Assembly (NCBI GenBank): GCA_947650365.1
Contig: OX393555.1
Span: forward strand, 14,401,550 to 14,465,549
Length of the DNA: 64,000 bases
Source: Chamaelirium japonicum
Taxonomy: Eukaryota; Streptophyta; Magnoliopsida; Liliales; Melanthiaceae
Direction: 5' to 3'
In this document: in pieces, positions 1 to 10,938 of the stretch
Position numbering within the stretch: the first letter of the stretch is position 1
How the letters are laid out: every line of letters starts with the position of its first letter
Program-made: the position numbers and the translations under genes
Notes under the pieces: generated by a model
The model's database searches: none
Seen by the model: only the letters and a program-made list of their open reading frames with translations
What the model was told of the DNA's origin: nothing

Positions 1-57
1 AACAAATAAGAAATATCGGATGTCCTCGTAGTATCCTATGTATGTTGATATGCATAG

Positions 58-201
58 CATGTCGGTTGCTCCAACTGATATGGTAGTGATTGCTTCTGAC
101 TGACATGGTGTGATCCATGTCGGTCGGGATTGACTGACATGTATCACACCATGCCAGTCATGAGCAACCAACAATCATGTCAGTTGGGAGCGATCGACAT
201 G
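58..201. repeat. Long imperfect inverted repeat (hairpin)
   Basis: Arms of about 57 bases (58-114 and 143-201) pair with scattered mismatches around a 28-base loop. The innermost 17-18 bases (ending in GGCATGGTGTGAT or GACATGGTGTGAT, and the complement ATCACACCATG) match almost perfectly. The outer halves both begin CATGTCG when read outward-in. It could be a foldback MITE core or a transcribed hairpin. No flanking target duplication was identified. Confidence 0.6.
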
Positions 202-936
202 TTTGCAGGAATGAGAGAGAAGAGAGGGGTGGGGGAGGGGGAGAGGAAGAGCGACAATGAGGTGCATGGAACCGACAACTTCAGTGGTGCAATCATAGTG
301 GGTAGTGGGGAGGAAGGAGAGGAGGTGGCGTCGGTAGTGGTGAGATGCATGGAACCGGCAACTCCAGCAAGGCAATTGGAGTGGGGAGGAGGAAGAAGTG
401 GGGGAGCGGTGATGGCAGGTGGAGCAGGGAGGAGGGTGGGGGAGGCAAACCCATCTGTGAGGTGCACAATCAAAATGGGGGTAATAGTAAAAATCAAAAA
501 ATGGCCGAGGACTGTGCATGATAGGGGGGCGTTGATAATTATGTGGGTGCGAACAATAACACTCTTGCAGAAACCTCCCTCGTGTGCACAGGTGCAATGC
601 AATATTTACACACATGTAGTACTGCAACTGTTTAGGCACATGAGGAAGGTTTCTATAATTATTGAAAAGTGGAAGATTTTTATAATGATAAATGCTATTC
701 AGCTCGAAGATTTTTTCGATTCCCCTCAGCTCGATTGTCGTGGCCGTGTATGAGTCATGGTTGAATCTCACTAGTGACATCTAAATATCTACTCCCACCA
801 CTTGTACACGACCGTATCAATCGGGCTGAGCGGAATCGAAAAAACCTTCGGGCTGAATAACATCTCTCTTTTATAATTGATCTATTAGTTGGGGAGGATT
901 TTCCATGTTGGCTCAAGTTAAGTTTTGCTTTGTGCC
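202..936. other. Intergenic, no gene recognised
   Basis: The stretch is purine-rich on the plus strand up to about 450 and AT-rich after that. Long frames are open on both strands at once (130-753 plus, 175-780 minus), which is what a biased composition produces. Neither frame resembles a known family. Confidence 0.5.
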
Positions 937-937
937 A

Positions 938-1040
938 ACTAACTCAGCTGGTAAGGTCTCGGACCTAGGATTGTTCCTGAGACCAGGCATCGAATCTTTC
1001 CTTTCTTAGATTTGACGTTGATGGGTTCTTTAAAAATAAA
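938..1040 (+). mobile_element. tRNA-derived SINE copy
   Basis: An A-box-like stretch (aactcagctggtaaggt) and a B-box-like stretch (aggcatcgaatctt) lie at tRNA-like spacing. The copy ends in gatgggttcttt followed by an A-rich tail. Its 3' end matches the minus-strand copy at 1769-1925 (gacgctgatgagtttctt plus poly-A), so the two are probably one family. The exact 5' end is uncertain. Confidence 0.5.
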
Positions 1041-1126
1041 TAAAATAAAAATATAAACCTACTCCGGGCTTGCGATAAGGTTGGGTTAAGTGGATATTTA
1101 TTAGAGGGCTAAATTGCGCACATTAT

Positions 1127-1184
1127 TATTATTATTATTATTATTTTGTGTGTGTGTGTGTGTGTGTGGGGGGGGGGGGGGGGC
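1127..1184. repeat. Compound microsatellite (ATT)n (TG)n poly-G
   Basis: A run of ATT repeats passes into TG repeats and then about 17 G residues. Confidence 0.9.
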
Positions 1185-1359
1185 AGTTGGTGAAAACTCC
1201 TTTTAGGAGATGCTTTTGAAAATCTATAAACGAAAATACCCTCAACCATGTTTTAAATTTTCTTTGCAATGCCATCGAACCAGTGAATCGAACCACCAGA
1301 CTTGGCTAGATCTTCTCACCTCTCCTGGTCGCCGCCGCCAAATCCCACCTCCCTACTCA

Positions 1360-1640
1360 CCAGTGGTGGCTGCCGCTGGACTAGGGTGCAATGCACCTGT
1401 CGGCGATGGCTGCCGTCGGGGTGGGGTGCGATACACCAGCTAGAGCCCCACGTTTTCCATCATCACCGGTGGTGGCTGCCGTCAGGTTGGGGTGTGATGC
1501 ACCGGTCGGCGGTGCTGCCGTCGGTGTGGGATGCAACGTAACAATCGGAGTCCCGCTCCTCCCTCCTTACTGGCGATGGTTGTTGTCAAGGTGGTGTGCA
1601 ATACAGTAGCCGGAGCCCCACTCCCTCCTCATCGGTGGTG
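1360..1640. repeat. Degenerate GC-rich minisatellite
   Basis: Imperfect copies of a unit containing ggtggctgccgtc...ggtgcaatgcacc recur about every 90-110 bases. Short frames through it repeat the same motifs and are not taken as genes. Confidence 0.45.
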
Positions 1641-1768
1641 GTTAAGTAGAGAAAGATGAGAGAAGAAAATATGATAAGGACAATTTTGGGTTTATTATAA
1701 AATATAAGAACCTTAGGCTAAATAAAACTTTAGCGGGTCCTTTTCACGGGATGGGTCTAGCACATTAA

Positions 1769-1925
1769 ATTTTTTTTTTTTTTTTTTAAGAAACTCATCA
1801 GCGTCACATCTGAGTTGGGTTAAGGTCTTAAACCCTACCAGTTTTTTTTTTTTTTGATGAAGGCAGGATTCGACCCCAGGTCCCCGATACAACTACTGCA
1901 GAGCTCGCACCATCCACACTTCGCA
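1769..1925 (-). mobile_element. tRNA-derived SINE copy, reverse orientation
   Basis: On the minus strand a tRNA-like head (gcgagctctgcag, then ggggtcgaatcctgcc as the B box) is followed by an internal A tract. A body with gacgctgatgagtttctt and a long terminal poly-A follow. The tail matches the plus-strand copy near 1000. The internal A tract suggests a composite or dimeric SINE. Confidence 0.5.
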
Positions 1926-2005
1926 CAATATAATTTTGCGTTTATATATAATAGTAATTTGCGTTTAATATTGCGCACGATATAGTATTGCGTTTATATA
2001 TAATA
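1922..2005. repeat. 52-bp tandem duplication
   Basis: The block cgcacRatataRtwttgcgtttatatataata starts at 1922 and again at 1974 with a few substitutions. It lies between the SINE and the hAT MITE. Confidence 0.6.
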
Positions 2006-2028
2006 AAAACCACAGCTGCTTTGGGCGG

Positions 2029-2331
2029 TAGGGATGACAACGGTTCGGCTTAAAATCAAAAACCGCGGTAAACCGTACCGCATGGTGCGGTTTTGATTTG
2101 CCAAAATATAAAACCATCGCGATAGGGTGTGGTTTCGGTTTTCTGTTTTGGTATAGCGGTGCGATTTCGGTTTTGACAAAAACCGTATAAAATCGTACCG
2201 TTTAGGCCATTCTAGTGATAAACCGCCGTGCACCGCACCGCATGATGCGATTTCGGTGTGGCAGTTCGGTGTTGCGGTGCGGTTTCGGTTTTGTCCGAAA
2301 CCGCGCCAAAACCGCACCGTTGCCATCCCTA
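2029..2331. mobile_element. hAT-type MITE, 303 bp
   Basis: The terminal inverted repeats are tagggatgacaacggttcgg on the left and, read inward from the right, tagggatggcaacggtgcgg. It is flanked by 8-bp target duplications ttgggcgg (2021-2028) and ttgggagg (2332-2339), with one mismatch. The interior is rich in aaaccgcaccg-type motifs and has no coding capacity. The 8-bp duplication and TAGGG termini fit the hAT superfamily. Confidence 0.8.
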
Positions 2332-2339
2332 TTGGGAGG

Positions 2340-2589
2340 TTGGTAGTGGTGCCGCTCCTAGTGAGCAATATCCCGGATTCGATGCCTGTTCTCAACTTGG
2401 TGTGACGCTCCTGCTTGCTTGTGCGGTGACTTCTTGTGGCTAGACGGATCCTTCCCATGCTTAGTGTGGTGCTTCTGCTTGTTCGCATAGGGACTCCTAA
2501 GACCAATTGGGCCATGTCCTTGCTCTGTGTGACGCTCCTGCTGGTGGTGCAGCGGCTTCTGGTGGGCCAGGTGGGCCTTTTCTCCGGTG
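2340..2589. other. Short spacer between two hAT elements
   Basis: No gene is visible. The phrase tgtgacgctcctgct occurs twice, near 2400 and 2527, suggesting a local duplication. Confidence 0.4.
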
Positions 2590-2861
2590 TAGGGCTGGTA
2601 ATTTCGGACCCGACCCGACACGAAGTTAGCGGGTCTCGGTCAGGGCTAAACAGGTTCGGGTCGTAAACGGGTCGACACGATAGACCCGTTTAATAAACGG
2701 GTCGGGTCCGGGTTTAGGGTCTGGACACGGTAGACCCGGAAAGACCCGTTTAGTATTCAACCGGTCGTTTCGGGTCAGGTCTACCTGCAATCCGATACTA
2801 TAATATATAATACCAGCGGGACTTTTGGGTCAGGTCGGGTCGAGTCGGATCGGGTCAACGG
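2590..2861 (-). mobile_element. Truncated hAT-type MITE, same family as 11411-11853
   Basis: The left end tagggctggtaatttcggacccgac and the body (cacgatagacccgtttaataaacgggtc, caatccgatact) align with the reverse complement of the complete element at 11411-11853. The other terminus is missing and the match fades near 2861. Confidence 0.65.
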
Positions 2862-3784
2862 TCGGTGCCCCTGATCACAGCCCGGTGCATGCAGTCTCTC
2901 GAGTCGGATTGGGTCTCTCGGTCACAGCCCGGTGCATGCAGTCTCTCGGTCGCCGCACCGATAAGTATCTCAAGTGCAGAACTGGGTTGCAGCTAAATAC
3001 CGAAAAGAGAACTCCTGGGAGGCTTGATAGCAAAGCCAGAGCTAATTTGGACACAGCAAGGGAAGTTGAAAGCAGGGCCCCTGATCACAGCCGTCCCTTT
3101 GCCTGCCGGTTGGGGATGAGTGGGATTCACCGGTCGGGGATGGATGCAACAGCCGTACGGTGCAGACGATGGAACAGATACAGAGGGCGGACGGTTTGGC
3201 TTCAACGGTTAGGAGTTAGGGCATTGGAAACCTCACTGGCCTACTAACTACCATATACACATGCATGGCTTGGAAATTCCGAGCTCTACCAAGTTTTATC
3301 AAATTCTGAAACCTCTAGTTAAGTTTCGCACAAGGTTTCGCATATAAGAGTACGTGACGATGAAAGTTGGAACCATCTAAGGTAATAAGACCAAAATGCT
3401 TATTTATACTCCACACACATAAACAATGCACCTTATTCCATCACTTCGGGGTTCGACAACTCATTCCCGAACCGACGGCAACTCCTACCAAAACAAAATT
3501 TTCTTCAAAACATTTCTCACTAGCTCTAATTCATCCTTACTCATCCCTCTTTTTCAATCCTTTTTTAAGGTGTCAGGGATGCCTTTACCCTATTTTTCAT
3601 CACTTAATTCTTTATTGATGACACACATAGTTCCTACAATGTAATCGCTTCATGCCTTCCAACTCATTCATCCTACTTCTATCAAATATCCACCTCCATC
3701 TTATGCTCCTAAGTTATAAGCACTCCTTATCGCTCAACAATCCGATCCATACAATAAACCTTTGTCTCAACGATATACAACAAT
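2862..3784. other. Intergenic, no gene recognised
   Basis: A 26-base block cacagcccggtgcatgcagtctctcg occurs at 2876 and 2923. The rest, to 3784, holds no recognisable coding or RNA gene. Short frames around 3367-3644 look like chance. Confidence 0.4.
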
Positions 3785-4712
3785 AGCTGCCCATGCGACT
3801 GCCTAGGCGCTAGAAGGTCCCCCCACCGCCTAGCCCCTATGCGGTGCAGAAAAGCGGCTCAGTCCCCTAGGTGGACTAGGCGAGCCCAAACGGGTCTAGA
3901 AGGGTCCAAGTGGGCTGGGCTTTTATTTATTTTTTTAATATAGTCTATGTTCAATTCAATGCCTAGATCATCAATAAGAAGAAAAGGAAGAAAAAGCGAG
4001 GAGTATATGTATTACTAGCGACTAAAGATAGTAAGGCTCAAGGATGGATTGTTGATGGTGGTGGTGATGAAAAAAATGATGAAGATGTCGACGCTGGTTC
4101 AAGACTTGCTTGGTAAATGATGGGAGAAGCGATGAAAGCGGATAGTGTTCTAGGCCTAGGAGAAGTTCTAATACCATTGGTGATAGATCTTTCATCCCGT
4201 GAAGTTATAAAACTTTATGAAGAAGATTTTGTATCGGATAAGGAGACAGACGAAGAGTGTGATGAGGCGGTAAAGTTTAAGTCTAATGAAAATAGAGTCT
4301 TTGAGAGATATGGAGAAGAAGAAAGGTACTGGGAGTCTATTACTGTATCCTATAGGAGAAATGATGTTGTATTTTGTAACTTTTTTGTTTTGGATTGTAA
4401 TAGAATCTTGGATACTTAATCGTAATATCATGCTTCCGTTTGTTGTTGGTAATCTTGAATTTATTATTTGTATTTTACTAAAATCACGCATATTATCTCA
4501 TAATATCATACTTATCTTTGTTAATCTTGAATTTATGGTTAGGTAAATGATACTTGTTCTTTTTAATAATGGTTAGGATAATCTTGAATTTATAGTAAAT
4601 TTACAACATATATATTATATACAATATCAAAATAATAATTAAAAATAGTCAAAATATCTAGGCGGCCTCCCACCGCCCGACTAGTGTCTAGCGCTTTTTA
4701 GAACCTTGGTAT
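3785..4712. mobile_element. hAT-like transposon with coding remnant
   Basis: The right end, read inward, is ccaaggttctaaaaagcgctagacactagtcgggcggtgggaggccgcctag. The left end carries the matching, more eroded ctgcctaggcgctag...ccaccgcctagc. Such GCGCTAGGCG termini are common on plant hAT elements. Inside, near 4000-4420, there is an acidic coding-like stretch (including a frame at 4117-4419) that I could not assign to a specific transposase domain. No clear 8-bp duplication was found. Confidence 0.5.
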
Positions 4713-6900
4713 AATCGTATGCAAACATGCACCAAAGGTCCTCTTCTTGGATCTAATTCAGTTAGTGCATATGCATGCGTAAGAAGTTCGAGGCTTAGAA
4801 AAAAATCATGTCTGGATTCTTAATCTCAAGTCATAATTTCCATGAATTGCCCGAGGTAGAAAAGAAACTAGATAGCTAAACAACTTGCCATGACTCCAAA
4901 AACATCATCAACAATAGCTAAACAAATTGTTGAATGTAAATGTCAAACAATTTTCATACCAATGATCAAGAAGTCTTACAAGACCATAAAGCTTTGCATA
5001 GGCCAAAAAAATGTCCAACATCTGTTAACAAAGCGTGATTCCCTTGGACAGAATATAATTTCCCGTAAATACAGGATTAAAATTCAAAGAATCGCATGTT
5101 GTACACCTGAATCCAAAGACCACGCGAAAATTAAATTAACAAATAAGATGATCCAAACAATTGAGCTTCACAATGGTTACAATATTTCACTACCCTTGTT
5201 GCACTGCTACAATTTCTTCGTTCAACTTTATTCCATGGAAAGTAAACCTGAGTATCTAAAGGTCTTAACCTGATCTAAAACTCAATCCAGGTCGCCGTGC
5301 CCCTGGTTTATTATCCTTCCAAAGTTCACCAGCACAATCACATGCACTTCGGTTTCCTCGATGGTGATTGTCTTTTGAGCCCAAAACTCTTCTCAGATAG
5401 TTTCAGCAAGGCAAATACCCAAAGCGCTGGTGTGGCACACACGTCGCCTGAAACAAAAAGGCCTCAAGTCTTCATAGTCACTCATATATCTTTATGTCTT
5501 ACAAGAGGGGCTTAAGTCTTCATATATGTATATATTCTTCCAAGTTAAACTACACCACACATAGTGGGTGCATAAGGCATATCTTACACAGACCATGCAT
5601 AGACTAATATGAGGCACATGCAAAGATCAAAGAATGCTTCAGAATATATCAAATAATAAGCACCATATTGGGTTAATTATACCGCCTATATCAAACACTT
5701 ATAGAGAGTAGCAAAAGAAATAATAAACAAGTACCCCGCAAAAACTAAAAACAGAACTCATCAACTCCTAATTTACTATCTTGTTTATCTCAAGATCCTT
5801 CATCATCATTCTCTTTTATTGAAGATTATGTCCATTGTGAAATAAAGCCTCCAAGATCCTAACACATCACCTCTATCCAAGTAATCCTGGGGCTAGTTCT
5901 CTTGTTTACCTTGCTCCCCTTCTCACATAGGCACAGAAAAGTCTTTCAACAAAGCTGGCGTAGCGGAAGCAGAGGAAAACACATAACTCCGGTTGGATGG
6001 GGAAGAAGGAGAGCACCTTCTTATATGATAAAACCTTGGAATCCACCAGGTCTCTTGCAATCCACCCAGATAAAATAGAGAAGATTCTCCATTTTTTGTC
6101 CATCATCAACATGAACAACAACAGAGGGTTAGAGCCGTTTATATAGGAAACGAACCAAAATGATTATAAATCTAATACGATTCAGGACAATGACCCCTAA
6201 TCCTAATTAAACACACAAAAACTTTATAAAATTACCACTACACTCGACTTTGACAAATGATTAATATTTTCTAAACAAAATAACTAAATGACGATCTCCT
6301 CCCGAAGGGCCGATCGAACCGTCGGATGGAAAGGATCAAAGACCAAATGAAGAGGGACAAACTATGGGGTCCCTCATTTTTCAATAAAATAGCCCTCTAT
6401 TCATGTCAGAGCAATATAAATGATAAAGAATTACCTTTTTTCGGTAGATCGAGAAATGATGGAAGAGATCATGATGATTCAAAGATTCGTCGTTGCTTTG
6501 CGGATGATTCCTAAAGAGTCATTGAAAAATTTCTGAGGCACGATCGCGTGCCGAAGACGACGAACGATGCTTCTGAAAGGTGCGAGAGAGGCCGTGAGGG
6601 CTACCGATACAAAGAAGAAGCCGAAAGGGCTGCCGATGCAAAGACGAGAATGTCGAAGGGTTACCGAGGAGAGAGTAGAATCCAAGCAGGCCTCAAAGAG
6701 GTTGTGCGGCTGTCTAGGGAGCCGTGCGGTCTCTTGAGAAGAATCAGGAGGCTGTGCAGCTTCTTTTGAATTAATTGGCCCAATTAATTTACTGAAAAGT
6801 AAATTAAAATGGAGGAAGAAGATAGATTTTCTTACTGAAAAGTATATGATCTTTTGCTAAAAAGGTATGATTTTCCAACAATATTTTCTGGAAAATAGAC
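4713..6900. other. Intergenic, probable decayed LTR-type sequence, no gene
   Basis: No host gene was recognised. On the minus strand, about 5890-6170 contains a TATATAAACGG box followed by transcribed-looking sequence with agcggaagcagagg, a pattern also seen near other LTR pieces in this window (near 51970). It may be an old LTR fragment. The region 6520-6770 is GA-rich with frames open on both strands and no family resemblance. Confidence 0.35.
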
Positions 6901-6904
6901 GGAC

Positions 6905-7375
6905 TGTTGGATTTCGATCAAATATCAGTCATTTCAGACGACATTTCGTGTTTTCGAACCGAAATTTGGTACTGTGAAAATTTTGGAATTCGGACAATAT
7001 CTATGTCGGTTACTTAAAAAACTGTAAGGCATATTTTGATCATTTCATACAACAATCAAGATCCTGTCGATCGAAAAAAGGAAATTTGTCGGATTTAGGT
7101 AAATGCCGTCGGAAATTTTGTATTTGTTAAGGAGATATTTCGGCGGAAATTTATCAAATTTCGATCATCGATCGATTTTGTCAAATGTCGGTCCGTTATG
7201 AATGAAACCGGAATGGCGGAAAAAGATGAAATCATTCACTAAAAAGATGAAATTTTTACTGAAACTGTCCAAAACAGATAGAATGTCGAATTTCAGTCAA
7301 ACGTCGATCATTTCAGCCGACATTTCATTATGACTGGACCGAAATTTGGTACTAGCAAAATTTCGGGAAAAAAAA
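6905..7375. repeat. Pair of about 90-bp diverged direct repeats
   Basis: The block with tttcgatcaaatatcagtcatttcag...cgaaatttggtactg (about 6910-6990) recurs as tttcagtcaaacgtcgatcatttcag...cgaaatttggtactag (about 7280-7365). The sequence between them carries related cgatcatttc and atttcgg phrases. I do not recognise the repeat family. Confidence 0.5.
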
Positions 7376-7722
7376 AATCTAGGCCGCATCCTTAAAAAAC
7401 CAAAAAAGACATGTTTCGGTGATTCCATAGGAAATATGTCGACATTTGATTCCATGCCACAACAAGCCACCAAGTCTCTCGCGGCAAATAATAAAGCACA
7501 ACTTATCATTCTCATATATTCTTATACAGGATGTACTTACCACTACACATTCATATATAATAGAACAAAATCCAACAGTCATGAAAAGCAAAATATATTC
7601 ATATTTTTCAGGAAAAACAACAAGGCAAAACAATCCCACCATTAGCGCCCACCTCCATACCACCCACAAAAATAATCCTCAAGGCCACCGGCCGATGAAA
7701 GGTTAACACACTCACATTGGCA

Positions 7723-8247
7723 TTACTGTTGGAAGTAGAAGGCAAGGGGGTCCGCGGGCGGGCCGCCGAGCGGGCGGGAGATGACGTCCTCCCGCCCCTC
7801 CTCCCGCGGCACGATGTCGACGAGGAAGTCGAAGACGTCGGTGCGGGTGATGGCGGCGGCGATGTCATTCTTCTGGAGGGTGCGTCGCTTGTTCTCCTCG
7901 GCGTGGGCCCAGGACCGGTGGGTGAGCTCGAGGATGAACATCTCGCAGGCCCGGGCGAAGACCACGGGGGCCTCCGCGGCGATCATGCGGACGTCCTCGT
8001 CGGCCTTCATGATCTTCTTGATCCGGGCCAGCGGGAGGTTGTGGTTCTTGAAGTCGGTGGTCTGCTCGATCTCCCGGTACTGGTCGGCCCAGAACATCTG
8101 GAGCTGCTGGTTCTGTTGCTGCTGCTGCTGGTGGTAGAGGTGCTGGTACGCCTGGTACGCCGCCGGCGCCGCCACGGCGGCGGTGTAAGGCACCGAGGGG
8201 GGCACGCCGATCACCGGAGGGGGGTTCCCGTGGCCCTGCTGGTCCAT
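7723..8247 (-). CDS. NF-YC: Nuclear factor Y subunit C (NF-YC, HAP5-type CCAAT-binding factor)
   Basis: The 174-residue protein is one subunit of the heterotrimeric nuclear factor Y, which binds CCAAT boxes. NF-YC pairs with NF-YB through a histone fold before NF-YA joins. After a Pro/Ala-rich head, residues 37-50 are Gln/His-rich. Residues 51-67 carry the [12 protein letters not shown] segment that precedes the fold in this family. The histone fold spans about 68-145, with [31 protein letters not shown] and [13 protein letters not shown]. The tail is only about 28 residues, shorter than in many paralogues. The start is chosen at MDQQGHG, the usual plant NF-YC beginning. Just upstream is a probable 3' splice site, fifteen bases before the ATG, which fits the 5'UTR intron known in this family. 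The coding part is much richer in GC than its surroundings. The CO- and NF-YB-dependent roles known for the family are not shown by this sequence. Confidence 0.95.
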   Translation of the reverse strand: MDQQGHGNPPPVIGVPPSVPYTAAVAAPAAYQAYQHLYHQQQQQQNQQLQMFWADQYREIEQTTDFKNHNLPLARIKKIMKADEDVRMIAAEAPVVFARACEMFILELTHRSWAHAEENKRRTLQKNDIAAAITRTDVFDFLVDIVPREEGREDVISRPLGGPPADPLAFYFQQ

Positions 8248-8265
8248 CCCTTTGATGTACTCCTG
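8248..8265 (-). other. Probable 3' splice site of an NF-YC 5'UTR intron
   Basis: On the minus strand GTTCCGGCGCAG is followed by GAGTACATCAAAGGG and the ATG. This places an intron end at 8263. I could not fix the donor or exon 1, which probably lie within 8.3-8.8 kb. Confidence 0.5.
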
Positions 8266-8825
8266 CGCCGGAACAAAACCCAGATGTCAAAATCCGAACT
8301 TTCTGAGGAGACAATTGGAGAGAAGAAGGGTTTGATGAGTGGGGAAGACCTGTGATATGGAAGACAAAGGTGGAGGAGGCTTTTGGATTGGGAGGGGAGA
8401 TACTGGTTGAAAGGAAATGTAATTCTAGGGTTAGGGCTTGAGGTGGCAGGACAGGAGACCCGAAGCCAAGAAGGGATCTAAATGGGTGGGCACCTATTGG
8501 ACAGGAGGCTGGGGGAATGAGGGTAGAATTGGGAGTTTCCTCTTTTGTTTTCTTTTTTGTTTGGAAATGTTAACTGCAGCCCTTCTTTTACTAGGGCAAC
8601 CCCCTCTCTCTCTCTCTCCTTTCTTATTCCATTCAAGGGCAACCCCCCTTCTCTCTCTCTTCCTTCTTATTCCATCGTCACGGTTTCCAATCCCATCAAG
8701 ACGTTGCAAGCCTCCAGCGTTGTCTCCGGCCTTCTATAGGCCACCGTACACCTCTGTGGTATATATCATTCTTCCTCTTTCTATTCTTTTTTATTCATCA
8801 GTCTTTTTCTTCCTCTCCAAAAAAT
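8266..8825 (-). promoter_or_regulatory. NF-YC 5' flank: putative intron, leader and promoter
   Basis: The stretch upstream of NF-YC includes two CT-rich blocks on the plus strand (8603-8665) that repeat gggcaaccccc...ctctctctct...cttattccat. On the transcribed strand these are GA repeats of the kind common in plant leaders. No TATA box could be assigned with confidence. Confidence 0.4.
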
Positions 8826-8829
8826 AGGG

Positions 8830-9115
8830 TAACTCGACCATTACATGTCGAGTGCTCCTTCAATAAATTCGGCTAACCCTCTAGTCGATGTGGCACTAAA
8901 CTCTAACACTCCCCCTCATGTGCAAGCTGATTTCGTACGGTCCTTGTCCCGTGGGTAGGATCCCACTCGGCTTAACGGGCATAAGTCAAACTTGCTTTGA
9001 TACCATGTTAGATACCCACACGCCCTAAAACCTGGGTTATAAGGGGAGGTCCACAGAGGGTATATGAAGAAACCACTACCCAGCCCGCTACCCGATGTGG
9101 GACTAAACTCTAACA
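8830..9115 (-). mobile_element. TRIM element (small LTR element), partial
   Basis: Read on the minus strand, a 110-bp terminal repeat (9006-9115) starts TGTTAGAGTTTAGTCCCACATCGG and ends GGTATCTAACA. It is followed directly by the primer-binding sequence TGGTATCAAAGC, about 90 bases of non-coding interior, a GAGGGGGAG polypurine tract and the start of a second repeat ending at 8908. No protein is encoded. The second repeat diverges towards 8830. It is an old fossil copy. Confidence 0.65.
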
Positions 9116-9124
9116 CTCTTCCAA

Positions 9125-9453
9125 TATATAGAAATTTTCTTAAATCCAAAACTCGAGTTGTAGAGAAAGGTCCCAACATAGCATTTGAGCAAACTTCTAA
9201 TCTTCCCATAGTCGTTGTAGGACTAAACAAACGACATACGCCCCCTCACATGCACAACACGTGGACAACAAATAAACGGATGAGGCTCTCACACTCGGGT
9301 GAGACTTAACTCGGACCTAGCTCTGATGCAATATTGAAATTTTCTTAATCCCAAAACTCGAGTTGTAAGGAACGGTCCCAACATAGTATTTAAGCAAACT
9401 TCTGATCTCTCTATAGTCAATATAGGGCTAAACAAACGACACATGCCCCCTCA
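9125..9453 (-). mobile_element. Second TRIM-like element with about 118-bp direct repeats
   Basis: Two direct repeats (about 9130-9250 and 9337-9453) share aaattttcttaa...ccaaaactcgagttgta and gactaaacaaacgacaYatgccccctcac. Between them, on the minus strand, lies tgcatcagagctaggtcc, close to a tRNA-Met primer-binding site. It is a non-coding LTR-type fossil lying next to the TRIM at 8830-9115. Confidence 0.55.
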
Positions 9454-9914
9454 CGTGGACAACAAATGCCAACAGTCTTGGTCTAAAAATAGTGGAGTCT
9501 CCAACTTTAACGGTTTCTCATACATAAAGAGTTGTTTTCTTAGGACATGGTTCTTTTTCATCTATCTATTGGTCTATGCTTCTTTCTTTCTTCGGCAGTA
9601 GGGTGGATCAAACAAGACTAGACAACTCTGAGTTGCTAAACCATTAGTCGCTTCCAGGGAGTGGTAGTAGGTTGGATCGAACAAGACAATATAGAGAGCG
9701 AGATCAACTGTTGGTTGTTCAATCCGATCGAGCGCCATTGCAACGGTCCGTGCATTGCACACGATTAGTACTAGTCACATCTAAAATGGTGGTTTAAGGT
9801 CTTCTAATGTGCGACTAATGCTATAAAGACAAGTCACCACATGAAACTATGAAAGGTATGATCTATAAATACGATCGTTATTGGGTTGAGGTGGCAGCAA
9901 CTGATAGGATCACA
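9454..9914. other. Spacer, nothing recognised
   Basis: The gtggatcRaacaagac phrase occurs twice (near 9602 and 9671), suggesting a local 70-bp duplication. No coding signal was seen. Confidence 0.35.
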
Positions 9915-9916
9915 AT

Positions 9917-9965
<49 letters not shown>

Positions 9966-9966
9966 T
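9915..9966. repeat. Compound microsatellite (TG)n(AG)n
   Basis: About 12 TG units run directly into about 12 GA units. Confidence 0.95.
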
Positions 9967-9988
9967 TCTACATGCATGATTTTATTTT

Positions 9989-10559
9989 GGGAAATGTTAC
10001 TCATACCCCAAAAGTACTTTGCATATCCCATTTACTCCCAAAAGATCAATTCCCCTTCTTCATCCCCTCTCCTTCTTCCCCATCTCGTTGGAGCCGCCAC
10101 CTGCGTCCATCGCCTCCGTCAACCCCAACGTCCGCTTCACCCCCGACAATTTTCTCCATTCTTGACGAGGTCTTACGATCCTATATCGACTTCATATCCG
10201 AACCCTCTGTCAGGCTCTCGCTTCTTGGCCTCCTCCGGACCTATGACAATGGCACCGAAGATGTTGACCATGACTTCGCCGCTCTCTCCATCAGCGAACC
10301 TCACCCTCGTCACCGCTGCGATCCCGACCTGAGATCCACTCCCGCCTGGGCCGCGTCGCCCAACCACGACTTGGAGGCTCTTATCAGGTCTCGAATCAGG
10401 GCTTCGACGGTGATGAGGAAGGAGGAGGAGGCTCCGGCGGTGACGTCTCAAACGGTGTGGAAAGGGAGGAAGGAAGCAAGTGGGGGTATGAGGTGGGAAT
10501 CAATTTTTTTGGGAGAAAAAGGGGTATGCGAATAGTTTTGGGGTATGAATAAAATTACC
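9989..10559. mobile_element. Mutator-like element, 571 bp, possibly Pack-MULE
   Basis: Terminal inverted repeats of about 50 bases (gggaaatgttactcatacc left; ggtaattttattcataccc read inward from the right) are flanked by a perfect 9-bp duplication, ttttatttt (9980-9988 and 10560-10568). Nine-base duplications mark the Mutator superfamily. The interior (about 10075-10480) is clearly more GC-rich than the ends and keeps a frame open across most of it (9849-10535). This is the pattern of a captured gene fragment, but I do not recognise the protein on either strand. Confidence 0.8.
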
Positions 10560-10569
10560 TTTTATTTTA

Positions 10570-10938
10570 GGATAAATTACACGTTACCTGCACCCTGAAA
10601 TTTAGCCTAAAATCAGTTAACCCCGGCCTATAGTTAAAAAACTATATTTTGCCCAAAATCACTTTACCACCCTGAAGTTTACCAAAAAAAGAAAATTTAG
10701 TAGTTAACAAAAGGTATTGTTCTAAGATTTAAAACTATAGGGAACCTTTTAGATGTAGTGTTACTATTAGTCACACCTCGGTAGTAGTATTGTATTGGTG
10801 TGTATTCTCTCTTTATCAATACATAAGATTATCTCTCCTTATACAAGGAGAGAACGCATGTCATTACAATACCACTATCAAGGTGGGACTAATAAACATA
10901 GTGATTTGGACCAAACTTCAAGGAACTATAATTTACCC
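10570..10938. mobile_element. Mutator-like MITE, 369 bp, abutting the previous element
   Basis: The ends are ggataaattacacgttacct and, read inward from the right, gggtaaattatagttcct. They are flanked by a perfect 9-bp duplication, tttatttta (10561-10569 and 10939-10947). The left duplication overlaps that of the element ending at 10559. A second inverted pair (agtcacacctcggtagtagtattgta versus its complement near 10870-10890) suggests a nested foldback inside. Confidence 0.75.

Noticed and set aside
130-780. Overlapping 207- and 201-codon frames on opposite strands
   Set aside because: Purine/pyrimidine bias keeps both strands open. There is no domain and no promoter or splice context.
4117-4419. 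100-codon acidic frame as a stand-alone gene
   Set aside because: It lies between the inverted GCGCTAGGCG-type ends of a hAT-like element and is treated as its remnant.
7717-8355. 212-codon plus-strand frame over the NF-YC gene, and the 149-codon frame on minus
   Set aside because: Shadows of the GC-rich NF-YC coding sequence. Only the 174-codon frame carries the histone fold.
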